DNA from: Margaritifera margaritifera
Taxonomy: Eukaryota; Mollusca; Bivalvia; Unionida; Margaritiferidae
NCBI GenBank assembly: GCA_029931535.1
Contig: JAQPZY010000909.1
Location: forward strand, 459,001-523,000
Direction: 5' to 3'
Length of the DNA stretch: 64,000 nt
The notes under the pieces are model-generated. The model was not told the DNA's origin, searched no databases, and saw nothing but the letters and a program-made list of their open reading frames with translations. Of this stretch, positions 51,970 to 64,000 are shown in pieces (position 1 is the first letter of the stretch; each line of letters opens with the position of its first letter). A program made the position numbers and the translations under genes.

Positions 51970-53600
51970 CTACGAAATGAACAAGAAAATAGTGCCGGTT
52001 ACTTGATAGATCGGACCAGAAAAGTACAAGATACTGAAAAGTTGCATACTTACACCACAAATAATGATCTCAACTTCTCAGTCGGCCGGTCGGTCTAAAT
52101 TTGGTATATTGTGTGAAATCAGGTCAATGCGTGGGGTGGATCGGAGGTTTTGCCTTCAGCCGTCACGACATACACATTTGATAATTATCTATCAGATCGT
52201 CGATTTATGTGTGAATAATGTTGAATTATGTACTAGCTTTACTTGTTTATGTATATTATATTACTATAAGGAATAGTACATTGAGGGTTGGGTGGGTAAA
52301 GATGATGACTCAGATCTCTAGGGGCAATTATTAAGAAGATTAGAGTTAAAGATGAATTATTTTTAAATCTTCAGAACTTATAAACATAATACTTGTTTTT
52401 CCTATAAAGTTTTGTTGCTTAATTTTCAAATTATGTAGTGCAAAAGTGGCAAACTTGGAGTGAGCATTGCCTCCTTCTGACAACTAGAAGTGACGTAACT
52501 GTGGAGCAATTAACTCGTTATATCAGAGATAATCGTGTTGGAAATTCGCAAAAAGATTGAAACAAAAATATTTACTTTAAGCGAAAAACTGAAGAAAAAA
52601 AATGGAAATGATTTTAGCCTTTAAATAAAGGGAAGCTACACGCTAATTAACCATGGATAGCTAAGACATGAATGAAATGAGAAAATAAATTACCCAATTG
52701 AATGATGCGGATTGTTGGAGAGATATTCGGTAGTGCATCGCGGCAATATCGGCGGGGATTTATTTTCTAACCGTTTCTTTATTTTTTTGTTGTTGTTGTC
52801 ACAAAGAGAAATAAAATTAATAAAAAATATTTTGTCGTATTGATTCAAAGCTTGACAGCTCATGGAAAAACCTGTTAAAAGACCCATAACATATTCAATT
52901 CAATAATCTGCACAGAGTTTTACTTGTTATTTGTCTCCAGTTTATCTCTCTTGAAACACAACGTTAAGCATTAGTTAAAAAAGTGCTCCTGATGTTTACC
53001 CCTGTGGATGGGCTCCGCTTATTTTTTTGTATTTTTGTTTTTTTTGTTTTTATTTAATATTATGCATTTTTCTGTCCTGATTTTCTTCCCTTTTCCTTAT
53101 ATCACGTCAAAGTAAGTTGGTATCAATCGAAGTTTGAATCTGTCATGTATGTATCCTATTCAATGTTAAGAACGATTTGAGATAGCTGAATCACCTGTAA
53201 TAGGTTTGTTACAAACTTGGCAATGTGCAGTACTTGTTATCATATTGATGATACTTTCCGTTCTACCCAAGCATACTCACTCCATCCATAATTGGGCGCA
53301 TTTACTCCTCCAAAAGTTAAGAAACAAGGAGAAGAAAAAATTTGACGGCAGGCGGCACACATGGACTTTACTTTCATTCAAATAACCACTCCCTCAATAC
53401 ACTTCTGTAGCAATGGATGTCCGGCTTTTCCTGCAATGACGTTACACATACGTAGTACAACACAGTCGTATCGTAAAAACTAAACCCGAATTGACAAGGA
53501 TACAATGAAAATAACAAATGAAAAGAAGCAGCAGTTCTGGACTGATATTATTGAAATTACTAATATGTTTTGAAGTTACTTTCTTATACATGACATTTCT
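51970..53600. other. Intergenic, no gene recognised
   Basis: AT-rich with T-runs near 53020-53050. No exon is supported. Confidence 0.5.
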
Positions 53601-53609
53601 TTAGCAAGT

Positions 53610-53611
<2 letters not shown>

Positions 53612-53672
<61 letters not shown>
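53612..53672. repeat. (GA)n microsatellite
   Basis: Pure GA tract. Confidence 0.95.
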
Positions 53673-53674
<2 letters not shown>

Positions 53675-53912
53675 AAAACCCTGATCTCAAATGCACCTGC
53701 GGAATCAACAGAAAATGTAAGCTACACTGCTCAGTGATGCTTTTGAATTGGAACTAAATATGTGACATCCATCGTAGCCTCAGACTGAAAAAGCTATTGC
53801 ATTTCAGCTGCAGTTTTGTATCTACACCAGATCTGATTACCCTTTAGTGTAGGGGAATCCTCAGCAGCCCATATCAGCTTTGGCAGAAACACATTGACCA
53901 CCAACCACGGTC

Positions 53913-53916
<4 letters not shown>

Positions 53917-53957
<41 letters not shown>

Positions 53958-53970
53958 GCACACACACGCA

Positions 53971-54054
<84 letters not shown>
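53917..54054. repeat. (CA)n-(TA)n compound microsatellite
   Basis: CA tract to about 53980, with GC interruptions, then a TA tract of about 75 bp. Confidence 0.95.
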
Positions 54055-54057
<3 letters not shown>

Positions 54058-54059
54058 CT

Positions 54060-56428
54060 TGATTTCCTATATATGTATATGCATTTTACTTGATTTGTAT
54101 TTATAAGAGCTTAAACATTTCACTGGAATCAATTTATGAGACTGGCGTTCTACCATATCAATACACCCAATGCTGAGTCAAGGGAGATAAGGCAGTTGGT
54201 ATATTTGGACTAGGCTACTATGCATTAACTTTAGCGCTAAATTTCAGCAATACTTGGGATCAAATTGTACGAGAAAAGTAGTTTTTCAATTTACTTTGAT
54301 TGGTCCACAAAGCTGATAAAGATATACATACTGAAGATTTTGCCCCATATTTGACATTAAAAACAATTGCTAGGCCACTATTTCTGTCCACAAGGAGGCA
54401 TTGAAGCTACTTAGTTCCCCTTCATCGGATCGGTAGCGCCACCAGAAAACCCGATCCAACAAATCTCTAATCCTAATTTTTAGTACGTCTCTGTCTTTGT
54501 TTAAGTTATATTTTCCTTACCAAGAAATTTCTTCCTCACAATAACATTCTCTAGGAATGACGTGTGAGTATATACATTTTACTGACAGTTATTAAAGTTT
54601 TAAAATATTAATCAATGCGCATAAATCTTTTTTCTTCATCTTTATTTGAATTTGAAGACAACAAGGTCTTAAAAACACCTTAAAGGTGTCTTTATGGGCA
54701 AAACCCAACACTATTTTCAGGCTCTACCTTTTCATGTTTCACTAAATTCCTCCTCAATTTAGAAACTACATCCTTTTTCAAATCGCTGGGGTAAATTAAC
54801 CACTAGCTTTTCAGTTTCAGAATACACCATATGGCGTAGAACAACTACATAGCCACGTGTGGAATGATGGCTAGAACGAAACGTGTTTACATCAGGTCTT
54901 TGCCAGAGATTCAAAAGGTCGATCTGGCTACAGTAGTCACTATGACTGACTGTGTGTCCTTAAAGATCTAAATATACATATTCAAAATAAGTCAGTCTTT
55001 TTCGATCAGAGCATCCTCATAAAAACTGCAAATAATTGGAGGAGCTACAATTTCATACAATACAGAAAACTGCAGACTATGAGACAAAAATTAGTGAATC
55101 TGTCTAAGAAAAATCACACGTACGCAAACTGATGTCGATCAGAAGTTTATATAAAATGGACGATATTGTTATCTGTAGAAGACAAAGAAGTAACTAGAGG
55201 AAATCTGCTAAATATTAGTCCAAGCATAGTCAGTAATCAGGATGTATGGAAAGTTGAAAGTTAATCTTGGAGATTCATTGTTCGACGAAGTTTACGGTTA
55301 TGAAATCAAAATTAAATTAACAACAGAGCATCTTTGATACATTATAGGTAACAACGGGGTCCTTGTTTCTGATTAGCTTTCGAGCAAAACTAAGTTTTTC
55401 TGAAACAATACTCCTTGCTGAATCAGCCGTATAAATGATAAGCTAAAACCTTTCAACTTTAGTGTTCTACTCACAAAACGAGGGAAGGATTATCATATGC
55501 ATGGTCAATGTTGTCCCATTCGACTTATAATATAAACGTGTGAATACATAAAAGATTATGAACGGAAATTTTGATTTTCGGAAAGAAATGATTAATTGTA
55601 CAGATTACCCTGCATAATTTCAGATTTTCTTTTCCACCAGAAAGACAGGTGATTGCATATTGTAGGAGTTTAGTTATTGATGTAGTAGAATGTCTTGCAC
55701 CTCATAGAAATAACCCTGATGAAAGTTAATGACGTAAAGACAACTTTTCCAAATGCTGCTGTAGCGATAGATTCAATGATGGACAGTCTGCACGTATGCG
55801 TTAGCAGTTCGCATCTAGGTGTTCAAAGACTCGCGAATTCATAGTTGGTCGATTCGGTCAGGGATTGCTAATAAATGTATCTCTATAAAGTGTTTTCATT
55901 TTTCCGCGTGTTTTCTCAAATAACTACATTTTCATAAAATATTGCTACATTTTCGAAAGCCGGTCATACTATGGTTCGATAGAAAAGGATTTCATCCTGC
56001 TTTCTGGGTACAACGGTCATTCTACATAATTGAATTTAATCGTTGCGATAAGTCCAGAGTTTCTAAGATAGGAATCGTCCTCTAACGAGTTTACTGCTGT
56101 ATGTTCTCAGTCTCGGTCAGTAATGTCAGATGATAAATTTTTTAAGTACCTGAGAACAACTTGGTGTGCAGTTTTTACCACCATACACGCAGAATAAATG
56201 ACATTAAGCCCTTATAATTGCAATTTTGAATTCATTTACCAAATTGTCGTTGCTTCTATTGTTTTGACTTCTCAACTTTCCTTTCCTAAGCTTCAAAACC
56301 TCGTTACGTAAATCTGTTATACCTTTCTGAATCAGCTAATTTGATGTCAAAGGATTTCCCCAGGCCCATACGCCAATCCATTTTCTGGAATGGTAAATCC
56401 TAGTCCAGGCGTAAAATTTCTTCTTCTT

Positions 56429-56430
<2 letters not shown>
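54060..56430. other. Intergenic, no gene recognised
   Basis: No repeat family or exon recognised in 2.4 kb of AT-rich sequence. Confidence 0.45.

Positions 56431-56431
<1 letters not shown>

Positions 56432-56501
<70 letters not shown>
56432..56501. repeat. (GA)n microsatellite
   Basis: Pure GA tract after a TTCTTCTTCTT lead-in. Confidence 0.95.
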
Positions 56502-56505
<4 letters not shown>

Positions 56506-57570
56506 CTGACATTCCAGTCGTTGTCATGGAACTGAATCATGGTCACGACATCCTGAAATCAAAGGGGACAGACACCTTCTAAGTGTATTCCCGTCCGAGT
56601 GGTATTGCAGTCCTCTTTGTGTTCTCTTTAATATGGAACACAATTCGTAATAAAAATAAAAATGTTTCTTTCCTCCCAAGTTATACCAATAATCATGCAT
56701 GAGTTTTTTTTAAAAACTTTAAATAACACTGTGAGCAGTACCACCCCTTTATTACAATGAGTTAACCACCACTTCGGCCGCAAAAGGATGGGCCTAAATA
56801 TTTGCTGACGACCTGCAACATTATATCTGGTCGCATGATCAAAATCGGATTACCTGGTCCTCACTCTGCTCCGGGAAAATTAGGGAGAAAACTGTATTTA
56901 CAGGAACGAAGGTTAGTCTTGTCTAGTTGTCATCAAGCCCAACATGATTTAAACGTCAGAAAAGCTGATATCTTTAGTTTGCTAGCCTGCCAACTTCAAA
57001 AACCCCGCACGCACAGCGCTTCTCTTGCTCAAACGCATAGTCACACACAGACACACAAACACATATACACACACACAGAGACACATACGTTCAGCTAAGC
57101 CTTAATACTCAGCACTAAGTGCCCTGGAGCTTCGCAAATTCTCCATGTGTTCCCATTCAGATTCAGCAAAATAAAATATTCCTATTCAATCCACTTTTGG
57201 TGCGATGCATAAAGCTGAAACGTATACAAGAATTTTCCAATCAGATTATTTTTTTGCGAGTATTCGAACATTCATTTAGTTATCTAGAGAGTTTATATGT
57301 ATTTTGTACAAGAGACAAAGAAGGTAAAATGTAACTATGCAATGTTGAACTAGTGCACAAGGGTGCCACATCAAACATGCTAAATCTTCTGAAATTCAAA
57401 CTCCGACTCACACAGTAATCATACTGTCGAAATTATGAATAGTCACATTTTACACAACATTGTCATTCGTTGTTATTTAGGCACTCATAGAATGAAATAT
57501 GGCAAGTTGATGAAGACCACGGTGATATCAAAGGAGAACAAAAAGAAGCATTTACGTATTAATCATCTCT
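56502..57570. other. Intergenic, no gene recognised
   Basis: A CA-rich patch lies near 57043-57085. Open frames at 56802-57098 and 57119-57334 lack motifs. Confidence 0.45.
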
Positions 57571-57574
57571 CTCT

Positions 57575-58290
57575 CATATCTCGTCGTGCTGACAGGAGGC
57601 ACATGCGGCATGTTCAAGTCTACTCCAATCCTGGCGGTCTGCTGCTTAGCGACCTGCTGTTGTCGATGTCAGATTGATCTGCATGAGCTCCTTTTCGATG
57701 GATTGTCTCCGTGTTCTGGCGCTCTCTTCATCGCCTCCCCTGTGGCATCCATTTTAGTGTCATCTTGTGCAGGCTGTCTCGATTTATCCTTAAGACATGT
57801 CCAAACTATCCCCATTTCCGTCTTTTTTACCTCTTGTAATAAAGGCCCTGTATTGCACTTTCTCATCAGTTCATCGCTTCGCATCATGTTAGGCCAAACA
57901 ATTCTTCTTATTCTTCTAAGGCACTTGGTGTGGAATGAGTCCAGTTTCTTGCTAATGGCTAGAGAAGTTTTACAGCAATTAGATCCATATATTAGAATGC
58001 TTTGTACATTTGATTCGTAGATTGTTTGTTTTGTCCCGACATAGAGCTGTTCTGATTTCTATAGTCCATGTAGCATGGCGAAAAATTGGTTGGCTTTCGT
58101 CCATCTTGATACAATCTTTGTTTCACTATCGCCATCGGTTGTGACTTTTGCAGGCAAGGTATGTAAACTCTCTGATCTTTTCTACTTCCTTCTTGTTGAT
58201 TGCGGTGACTTGCTTAACTGTGTTGTTCTTCTTGAAACATAATGTGTTTCTATGTTTATTGCCGGCTGACCGGGCATGGCAAAAAGTTAG
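57575..58290 (-). pseudogene. Non-LTR retrotransposon RT C-terminal relic
   Basis: Minus-strand frames give, in order, KEVEKIREFTYL, TTDGDSETKIVSRWTKAN, SNVQSILIYGSN, KLDSFHTKCLRRIRRI and CNTGPLLQEV. This is the run after the RT domain (YLG..I..DGD...EI..R..KA, LLYG.E.W, FH.KCLR.I) seen in many non-LTR 'endonuclease-reverse transcriptase' proteins. At least one frameshift (near 58160) and several stops break it. The catalytic RT core is missing. Confidence 0.75.
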
Positions 58291-58664
58291 CCTCACAGAG
58301 GATAGGTTTTTTTTGCCAAAATTATTTTATTTGAAAAACTATGTGCCTTGGGTATACTAAACATACGTGTGCTTTGGTCTTATTGGGGGTTACTGAAAGG
58401 TATGAGAATGGCTGTATGAACGAATTCGCAGTGATGGGGGAACGTACGCTTGCATTGGTTTTGGTGTAGGAGTAAAGACAAGGTATGCCTGTTGTGTGCA
58501 CTGTGTTGGTAGAATCGTGCGAGCGAGGGTTAACAAGGAAAAGTTATGGTAGAGGGAAGATATTATTTACGAGGAATTTCGATGTTTGGCTAATATCGAG
58601 TGGTGTCACTTTTGTGCGGGTAATTATTTAAAGGAGTTTGACAGTTAAGTATACACCCTGACTA

Positions 58665-59150
58665 GACATGGCACATGCCAGCCGCGCTAGGACAGTACGC
58701 AGAGAGAATTCGGCTCCACTTTTCTAAGAAGCCGCGAATCGCAAGGACTACTGGAGGAAAAACTTGTCCGACTGCAAAAAGCTCATGCAGTAAGTATAAA
58801 TTTGACGAGGAGAGGCTAGAAGCAGACGTAAAAGCACTTAAGAAAGAGCAGGTAGAAAATAAGGAGAAAAGGGAGATTGCACAGCTTAGCGCCACTGAGC
58901 TAAAAAACTCCACTGGCGCGATTGGACCTTGATAAGCTGCGCAGCACCCTCTGCCTAGTACAAAACGGCCGCTTGTTCCGCGAAACTACAAATGGGTCCA
59001 GTGGCGTTCCAAGGAGGAACGGTTTTTGCCCCTAGCAACAGCGCTGCTTACATTCTCCGGCCAGAATAACGAACGCAATGAAAAAAAAAGAAAAAGAAAA
59101 AGAAGTGCAGGACACTACCGTCCCTAACGCTAATGACCCGATAACAAAGC
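58665..59150 (+). pseudogene. Broken coding relic with coiled-coil-like stretch
   Basis: GC rises above the flanks. One frame reads FDEERLEADVKALKKEQVEN, highly charged and heptad-like, ending at 58930. A second frame picks up directly with LDKLRSTLCLVQNGRLFRET. The overlap of coherent frames implies an indel in a former coding region. The family is not recognised. Its texture resembles the GC-rich relics at 15435-18300. Confidence 0.4.
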
Positions 59151-59299
59151 ACCGACTTTACTATCTCAACGGCGGCTGAGGCCGTGGAAGGGTCACACAT
59201 GCAATCTCTTTCTTTTATTCTCGAAATCTGCTGGTTCTCACTTCAGCGCACCGGCTCTCTTACTGTTTGATTTGCAAACGAAAACTATTAGTTAAAGGC

Positions 59300-59975
59300 T
59301 GAAAAATGTAGTTAGCACTTGTGCAACACTTGTGCAAACACTAGCGCTTGTGTCCCTGCTGTGTATGTCTTTGTTTTTTGAGCTTGCGCAAGCAATCTTA
59401 AACCCACCACTAGCTTCTTTTTTGTGCACCTTTGACCAGCCAGAGGCCGATGCTTACGCCAAGTTGGGGCCCCTGGATGTTGTTCAGATCGTGAAAAGGT
59501 CATGTCGGATTTTGAGAGGTCGCGGATGCTGTGGCTGTGTGAATAGGCAAGGTTGCGCCGGTAGTACGCAACATACAAACGGTTTATGAGAGTCTCTCCT
59601 GCCTTGGGCTGATCGTTGGCGTCCAGTCAAATGTCTAGCACTTCCAGGGCAGAGCGGCAGCTTTACAAGGCTGGCAGCGATGCTGCCACAGTGATTGTGC
59701 TGTTGGGACTACCAAGTGATGGTGGACCTTTTATCCCCACCTCTGAGGGTTTTTCGTCTTTCTTTTGTTGTTGTTTAAATCATTGTTGTTGTTTTGTTTC
59801 TATTGGCGGGTCGCGCTTCATAGGTCCTTCAGGCTGCAGCACGACGCGGCTGCTGATGAGCCTCCTGAAGCGCTGATGGATTGGAAGATGCCCTACGTGG
59901 TTGTGTTTAGCGTGAACGATCAGAAATGCTACAACATTCTGCGTCAGTATTTGAGCAAGCCAGGATGTTAGCCGC
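59300..59975 (+). pseudogene. Broken coding relic
   Basis: Coding-like frames alternate: VMSDFERSRMLWLCE, AERQLYKAGSDAATVIVLLG, then LMDWKMPYVVVFSVNDQKCY ending at a stop at 59969-59971. No motif is recognised. It probably belongs to the same insertion as 58665-59150. Confidence 0.35.
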
Positions 59976-60029
59976 CGTCACGACTGCCAAGGGTGGATAC
60001 ATGTTTGGGGACTGAGACGGATTATTAAA

Positions 60030-60730
60030 TCTCTAGAAGACTGTACAACTTTACAGTCTCAACAGGAATAGTCACATAGAAATTTGAATAATGAAATCCA
60101 AGGAAACAATCAAGAAATTAAAAAGATAATACACGATCTTAAAATACAATTCCTGATTCGAACAACACGATAGCAGCTAACACTAATAAGCTTTCCAACA
60201 TAAACTGATTGTACTGAAATAACCAAAAAATAGAGCAAAACAACAATAAATGTGTATGAGAGCACACATAGATCTATTAAATCAAGTTACGACTTATATA
60301 TTGCAGGTTTGAGTGATACAAAGTTACAACACTTGTTACATGTACTGAATTTGAACCGAAGTTACATCGTGAGAATGAAGAGTCAAACATAGGTGTTCAA
60401 GAATGTGTTGATCTAAATGTGGTGTATAATGACTGTGTGCTGCAAGGTATTATTGACGAATTCGACAAAAAGATGAAATGAATGAGAACAGATTTAGAAC
60501 AAACGTTTGTAACGGACATAGATACATTTAAAACTGAAATAGATTATTAAGAAAGACTCTTGCATTACGTACTGGCATTGATACAGTTAAAATCGAATTA
60601 AACAAACGGATACAGACACAAATAATTGAATTGAATATAAAAATGGTCATAACTAGTATAGGGTTATGATAGAATTAAAGATGAAATCGATAAATACAAA
60701 CAGGAGTTTAAAGATAAACTTATATATGTA
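60030..60730 (+). pseudogene. AT-rich coiled-coil-coding relic
   Basis: Frames broken by stops give LNNEIQGNNQEIKKIIHDLK near 60090-60150, VVYNDCVLQGIIDEFDKKMK near 60420-60480, LEQTFVTDIDTFKTEID near 60497-60546 and IDKYKQEFKDKL near 60687-60722. The repeated charged, hydrophobic-spaced pattern suggests a decayed coiled-coil protein, for example an ORF1/Gag-type protein. This is inference from texture only. Confidence 0.3.
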
Positions 60731-60739
60731 TATTGATTT

Positions 60740-62170
60740 ACAACTTTTGTGTTGTACCGAGTCACGAGTATGCTGATTGCATACACAGACTTCGCCTTCG
60801 GCTTTGCAAAACCTCTTCTTGGTGATCGTTGAATAAATGACAAAATGACTTTTACGTTAAATAAATAGCGTTGCATCTGGAGAGTAGAATGACAGCAGCA
60901 GGAGTAATAATTAGAGAAGCAATAACTAACTGCGTAGTATTTGCAGGAACGAACTACCAGCTTAAATTAGTTGATCCCAATTGAGCGGAAAAGGAAGAAA
61001 CATTTAATTAACCCGTATGTTTCATTTTATTTTATATACATCTACTTACACAAAAAATGATGTGCAACTTCAAAACCATGATTAGCCAAAACTGAATGAT
61101 TTATAATACACTTATGTTGAACAGGTAAAATGCGAATACATTTCCCTTTTGATGGGTGTCAGTGTGATTATTGCTTGTAAGTTTTGGTGCATAAACAGAT
61201 ATAACTTGTATTGCTGGACATCTGACAATAATTCAACACAAGCAGGAGGCAAGATAACACATGGTTGTATCAAATATGCACCAAGCAAAATGCGCAAATA
61301 ACAACTCCAAATATATTTTTTGCGCCAGGTAGATATTTTCCTCTCGTTTAATATGAAAGTAATGGAAGATGCTAACAATATCTTTGATTAATAATGTGGG
61401 TACAATGCTTTTGAATATCTTCAGTATATATTACTGTAGTGACAATGTTTTCAAGTTTAATGACTACAGCATGTCATGACATACAACTATTTGTAGCTGC
61501 CCGATGCAGTTTAGAACAAAAAGGGTTGAATAAGGTAGAATGAGAGAAAAAAGTTCAACCTCACAATCAGAAGCAGGTAGTGCACATAACAGTGGCTTAT
61601 TTAATGTGCAATCTATGTTAAACTGTTTAGAATATAACTTGATAGATCACTACTACCAGATCATTGTCCACTGTATCCTTGGTCTACAAGGATTTCACAT
61701 TGAATATAACACTAGCTAAAGCTTCTAAACTTATATAAACTAGTAACAAAGACTCCGAAATGGAAAACATTTGTTTGTAGCATGATTCGATTACTTCAGA
61801 ATAATTTGCTTAATCCGTTAATGACAAATGCATGAACATAATATCCCTTCTTTAGGACTATATTACGAGAGAGATAATTATCAAAACTGCAAACAAGACA
61901 ACTTTTTAAAAAAGTAAAACAACAATTCAGACTTAATTCGCCCAGAATGAGCTTGATTTTTTTCTACTGTATAAATAACACAGAGAGTGTGATCCAGAAA
62001 AGTTCTACGACTCAAACAACAGAAAACAGATCTATCTGACTACTGAAGATCTGCCAATATGATCTATTTTCGGAGTTTTCAATTTTTCCAATTTTCGTTT
62101 GTGAGCCACAAAATATACAATAGTCAGTAATGCAAATTATTAGCATTTTGTATGCTCATTACCCATTTAA
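60740..62170. other. Intergenic, no gene recognised
   Basis: AT-rich; no exon or repeat family is supported. Confidence 0.45.
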
Positions 62171-62174
62171 TCTA

Positions 62175-62395
62175 TCATAAGTTGCACTGCCATCTCACCT
62201 CTGTCCACGTGGGTTCGAGTCTCGGGCTCGGCCAATGTGGTTATGTGAGAAAGCTTGCCAGTAGCCTCCCGTGGGTCGGTGGTTCTTCCTGGGATTTTCC
62301 CGGGTTCTTCCTCCACCGGATATACTGGCCGCCATATATAGCCTATCATGTGCTGAAAAATGGCGTTAAACCCATAAAACCAAACCAAACATATC
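62175..62395 (+). mobile_element. tRNA-derived SINE
   Basis: B-box-like 'cgtgggttcgagtctcgggc', then 'cccgtgggtcggtggttctt', 'tactggccgcc' and a 3' end 'ggcgttaaacccataaaacc' followed by an A/C-rich tail. The layout matches SINEs that I associate with molluscan genomes. Confidence 0.75.
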
Positions 62396-64000
62396 ATGAG
62401 TTCAGAATTGCACATGATATTATGTTGCATCGTTGTTGTCTTTAACAAGTTAAAGTAAAAGTAGTTATCCACCTTTATATCCACCTGAGGAAAGTGTAGA
62501 TTCTCGCAAAATGTATATTCATTTCGTCTCTGATTATCAGGTAAACGTTCACAACAGTCCGCTCAGATCAATTATATTTGTTATAAATGTAACTAATATA
62601 CCCTAAAAAGTAATATAATTTGCAAATTGACTAATTGTGGAAAGACACTAAATATGAATGCAGATATAGTATCGATTAAATCGTTATAATCTGCCCTACT
62701 CTAATCAAGAAGACTTAGGATAAAATGTAGTGACCGAAAAATGAAATGATGATCCATATAAATCCTGAGAATAATGAGTAAAGTGGTTTGAGTTACTGGC
62801 CGATGTGTACCAAGTCACAACATACTTTGTTTATGGCTGATGACTGTGACAATCTTGACGATATTAAAACAAAATGGATAGGAACTTACGTAACTAAAAT
62901 ATTTATAGTGCTTGACATTGACATATACGTTTGGGTGATTGTAACAATTCATAACTCTCTAATTTAAGATTTTAGAGAGAAAGAGAGAGAGATAGATAGA
63001 TGGATATATAGAGAAAGGGAGAGCACACGTTTAAGAAGGGGTTTCGAGTAAGCACAAACTAGCAACGAAGTCTGTATTTGAAGAAAATTATGTCAATGAA
63101 ATGAAAGAAAACATAACAAAGAAATACAACGTTTTTTAATTCCATCTATAGTATTCCTTTCATCATAGAGTGTTTACGTGTCCGAAAAAGTTTACTAATC
63201 TTCATACTATATATCTCGTGAGTGCCTGACCTGAATAAAATCATCTCTCTGTAATGGTCATTGTAACTGAAAAAGCAATTATTCTACATTCTGAAGTTTT
63301 AATTCTTTTTCATTACTCATTTGTTAAATTATTTCTTTACAGACTTTCAATTTGTCTGTATCTGTTTTAAGCAAATTAAATAATTCTCAAAACTCTTAAA
63401 TTGGAACACCATTTAAACCATCTTTTGAAAGTCCGGGAATTGTCTTATACATTTATGAGATACTAAATATATTGTAATTTTAATAGTCATTGACGCCTTA
63501 GAATTTGATTTATGTCAGCGTCAATAGTGTCTGTCTCAACACACATACACATTGAATCTAAATCACGAGAAGTCTCATTCGATCTCCTGATTTGTATTCA
63601 GTTTCTGGTAAGAGAGTGGGTGTATATGCCACTCGGAAACTTCTAAGACTGTAAATCCACCGTAAATGGCTTTGGTTCTTTTTATGTTCAGTTTTTTTCG
63701 AACTAGCAAGCACTAAGTCATCGACAACATGTGTACTCTTGGTAACTAATAGATCTGTTTGACATTTGAAAAAGTATTATTACTGTTTTTCTTTTTCTCA
63801 AATGCAGCGTTGTTCATAAGTTTGAAGAATCTTTCTCAAATTCATTTCTTGAGTTTTGTCAATTACCGATCGTCCCTTTTCTACCTGTAGATATTTATTA
63901 TTCACACCTAACAAACATTTTATTTTTATCATGGGTTATAAGCACACACAGACGCTCCATTACACATAACACTCGTAAAACGGCTTAGTTGATCCATATC
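62396..64000. other. Intergenic, no gene recognised
   Basis: AT-rich. A GA/GATA-rich patch lies at about 62975-63022. Confidence 0.5.

Noticed and set aside
51809..52006. Open frame with MPQQSNC repeats
   Set aside because: It is produced by an exact 21-bp tandem repeat, with no splice or start context.

Overview
The window is eukaryotic: genes are split by GT-AG introns, the DNA is AT-rich, and it is crowded with microsatellites and decayed transposable elements. Several tRNA-headed SINEs end in short A/C-rich tails such as 'ccgtaaaacaccaaatc' or 'ggcgttaaacccataaa', a style familiar from molluscan and other lophotrochozoan genomes. I infer a marine mollusc or close relative; the species is not determinable from this window.

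Two intact-looking genes and one damaged gene can be supported. (1) About 10.9-13.3 kb, minus strand: a three-exon gene with a TATA box encoding a 79-residue secreted precursor. It has a signal peptide, an acidic middle and a short C-terminal peptide ending in Gly-Lys-Lys, so it looks like an amidated neuropeptide-type or antimicrobial-type precursor. I do not recognise the family. (2) About 40.4-51.1 kb, minus strand: a secreted type-B carboxylesterase/cholinesterase-family enzyme of 548 residues in four coding exons plus an inferred 5' untranslated exon. Its Ser/Glu/His triad is complete. (3) 33.9-36.4 kb, plus strand: three exons of a Failed-axon-connections (Fax/FAXC) type glutathione-S-transferase-fold protein. 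It carries an in-frame stop and a G-tract frame problem, so it is a pseudogene or a sequence-error case.

The rest is mostly repeat. At 5.7-9.0 kb and 30.5-33.3 kb lie two diverged copies of one long dispersed repeat, with a third fragment near 4.0-4.25 kb; the first copy contains a roughly 20-unit 28-bp minisatellite that the second has as a single unit. At 14.4-19.5 kb there are non-LTR reverse-transcriptase relics and a GC-rich, frame-broken coding relic of unknown origin. A 751-bp solo LTR sits at 20.0-20.8 kb inside an ATGT microsatellite. At 21.3-26.8 kb a 2.7-kb tandem duplication has its junction in a SINE/(TA)n boundary. A perfect 160-bp palindrome lies at 30.35-30.51 kb. At 57.5-60.7 kb there is another non-LTR RT relic on the minus strand and further broken coding-like blocks. 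A dozen long (TA)n arrays are spread through the window.

The genes do not form a pathway. All assignments come from reading motifs and splice sites by eye; nothing was searched against a database.
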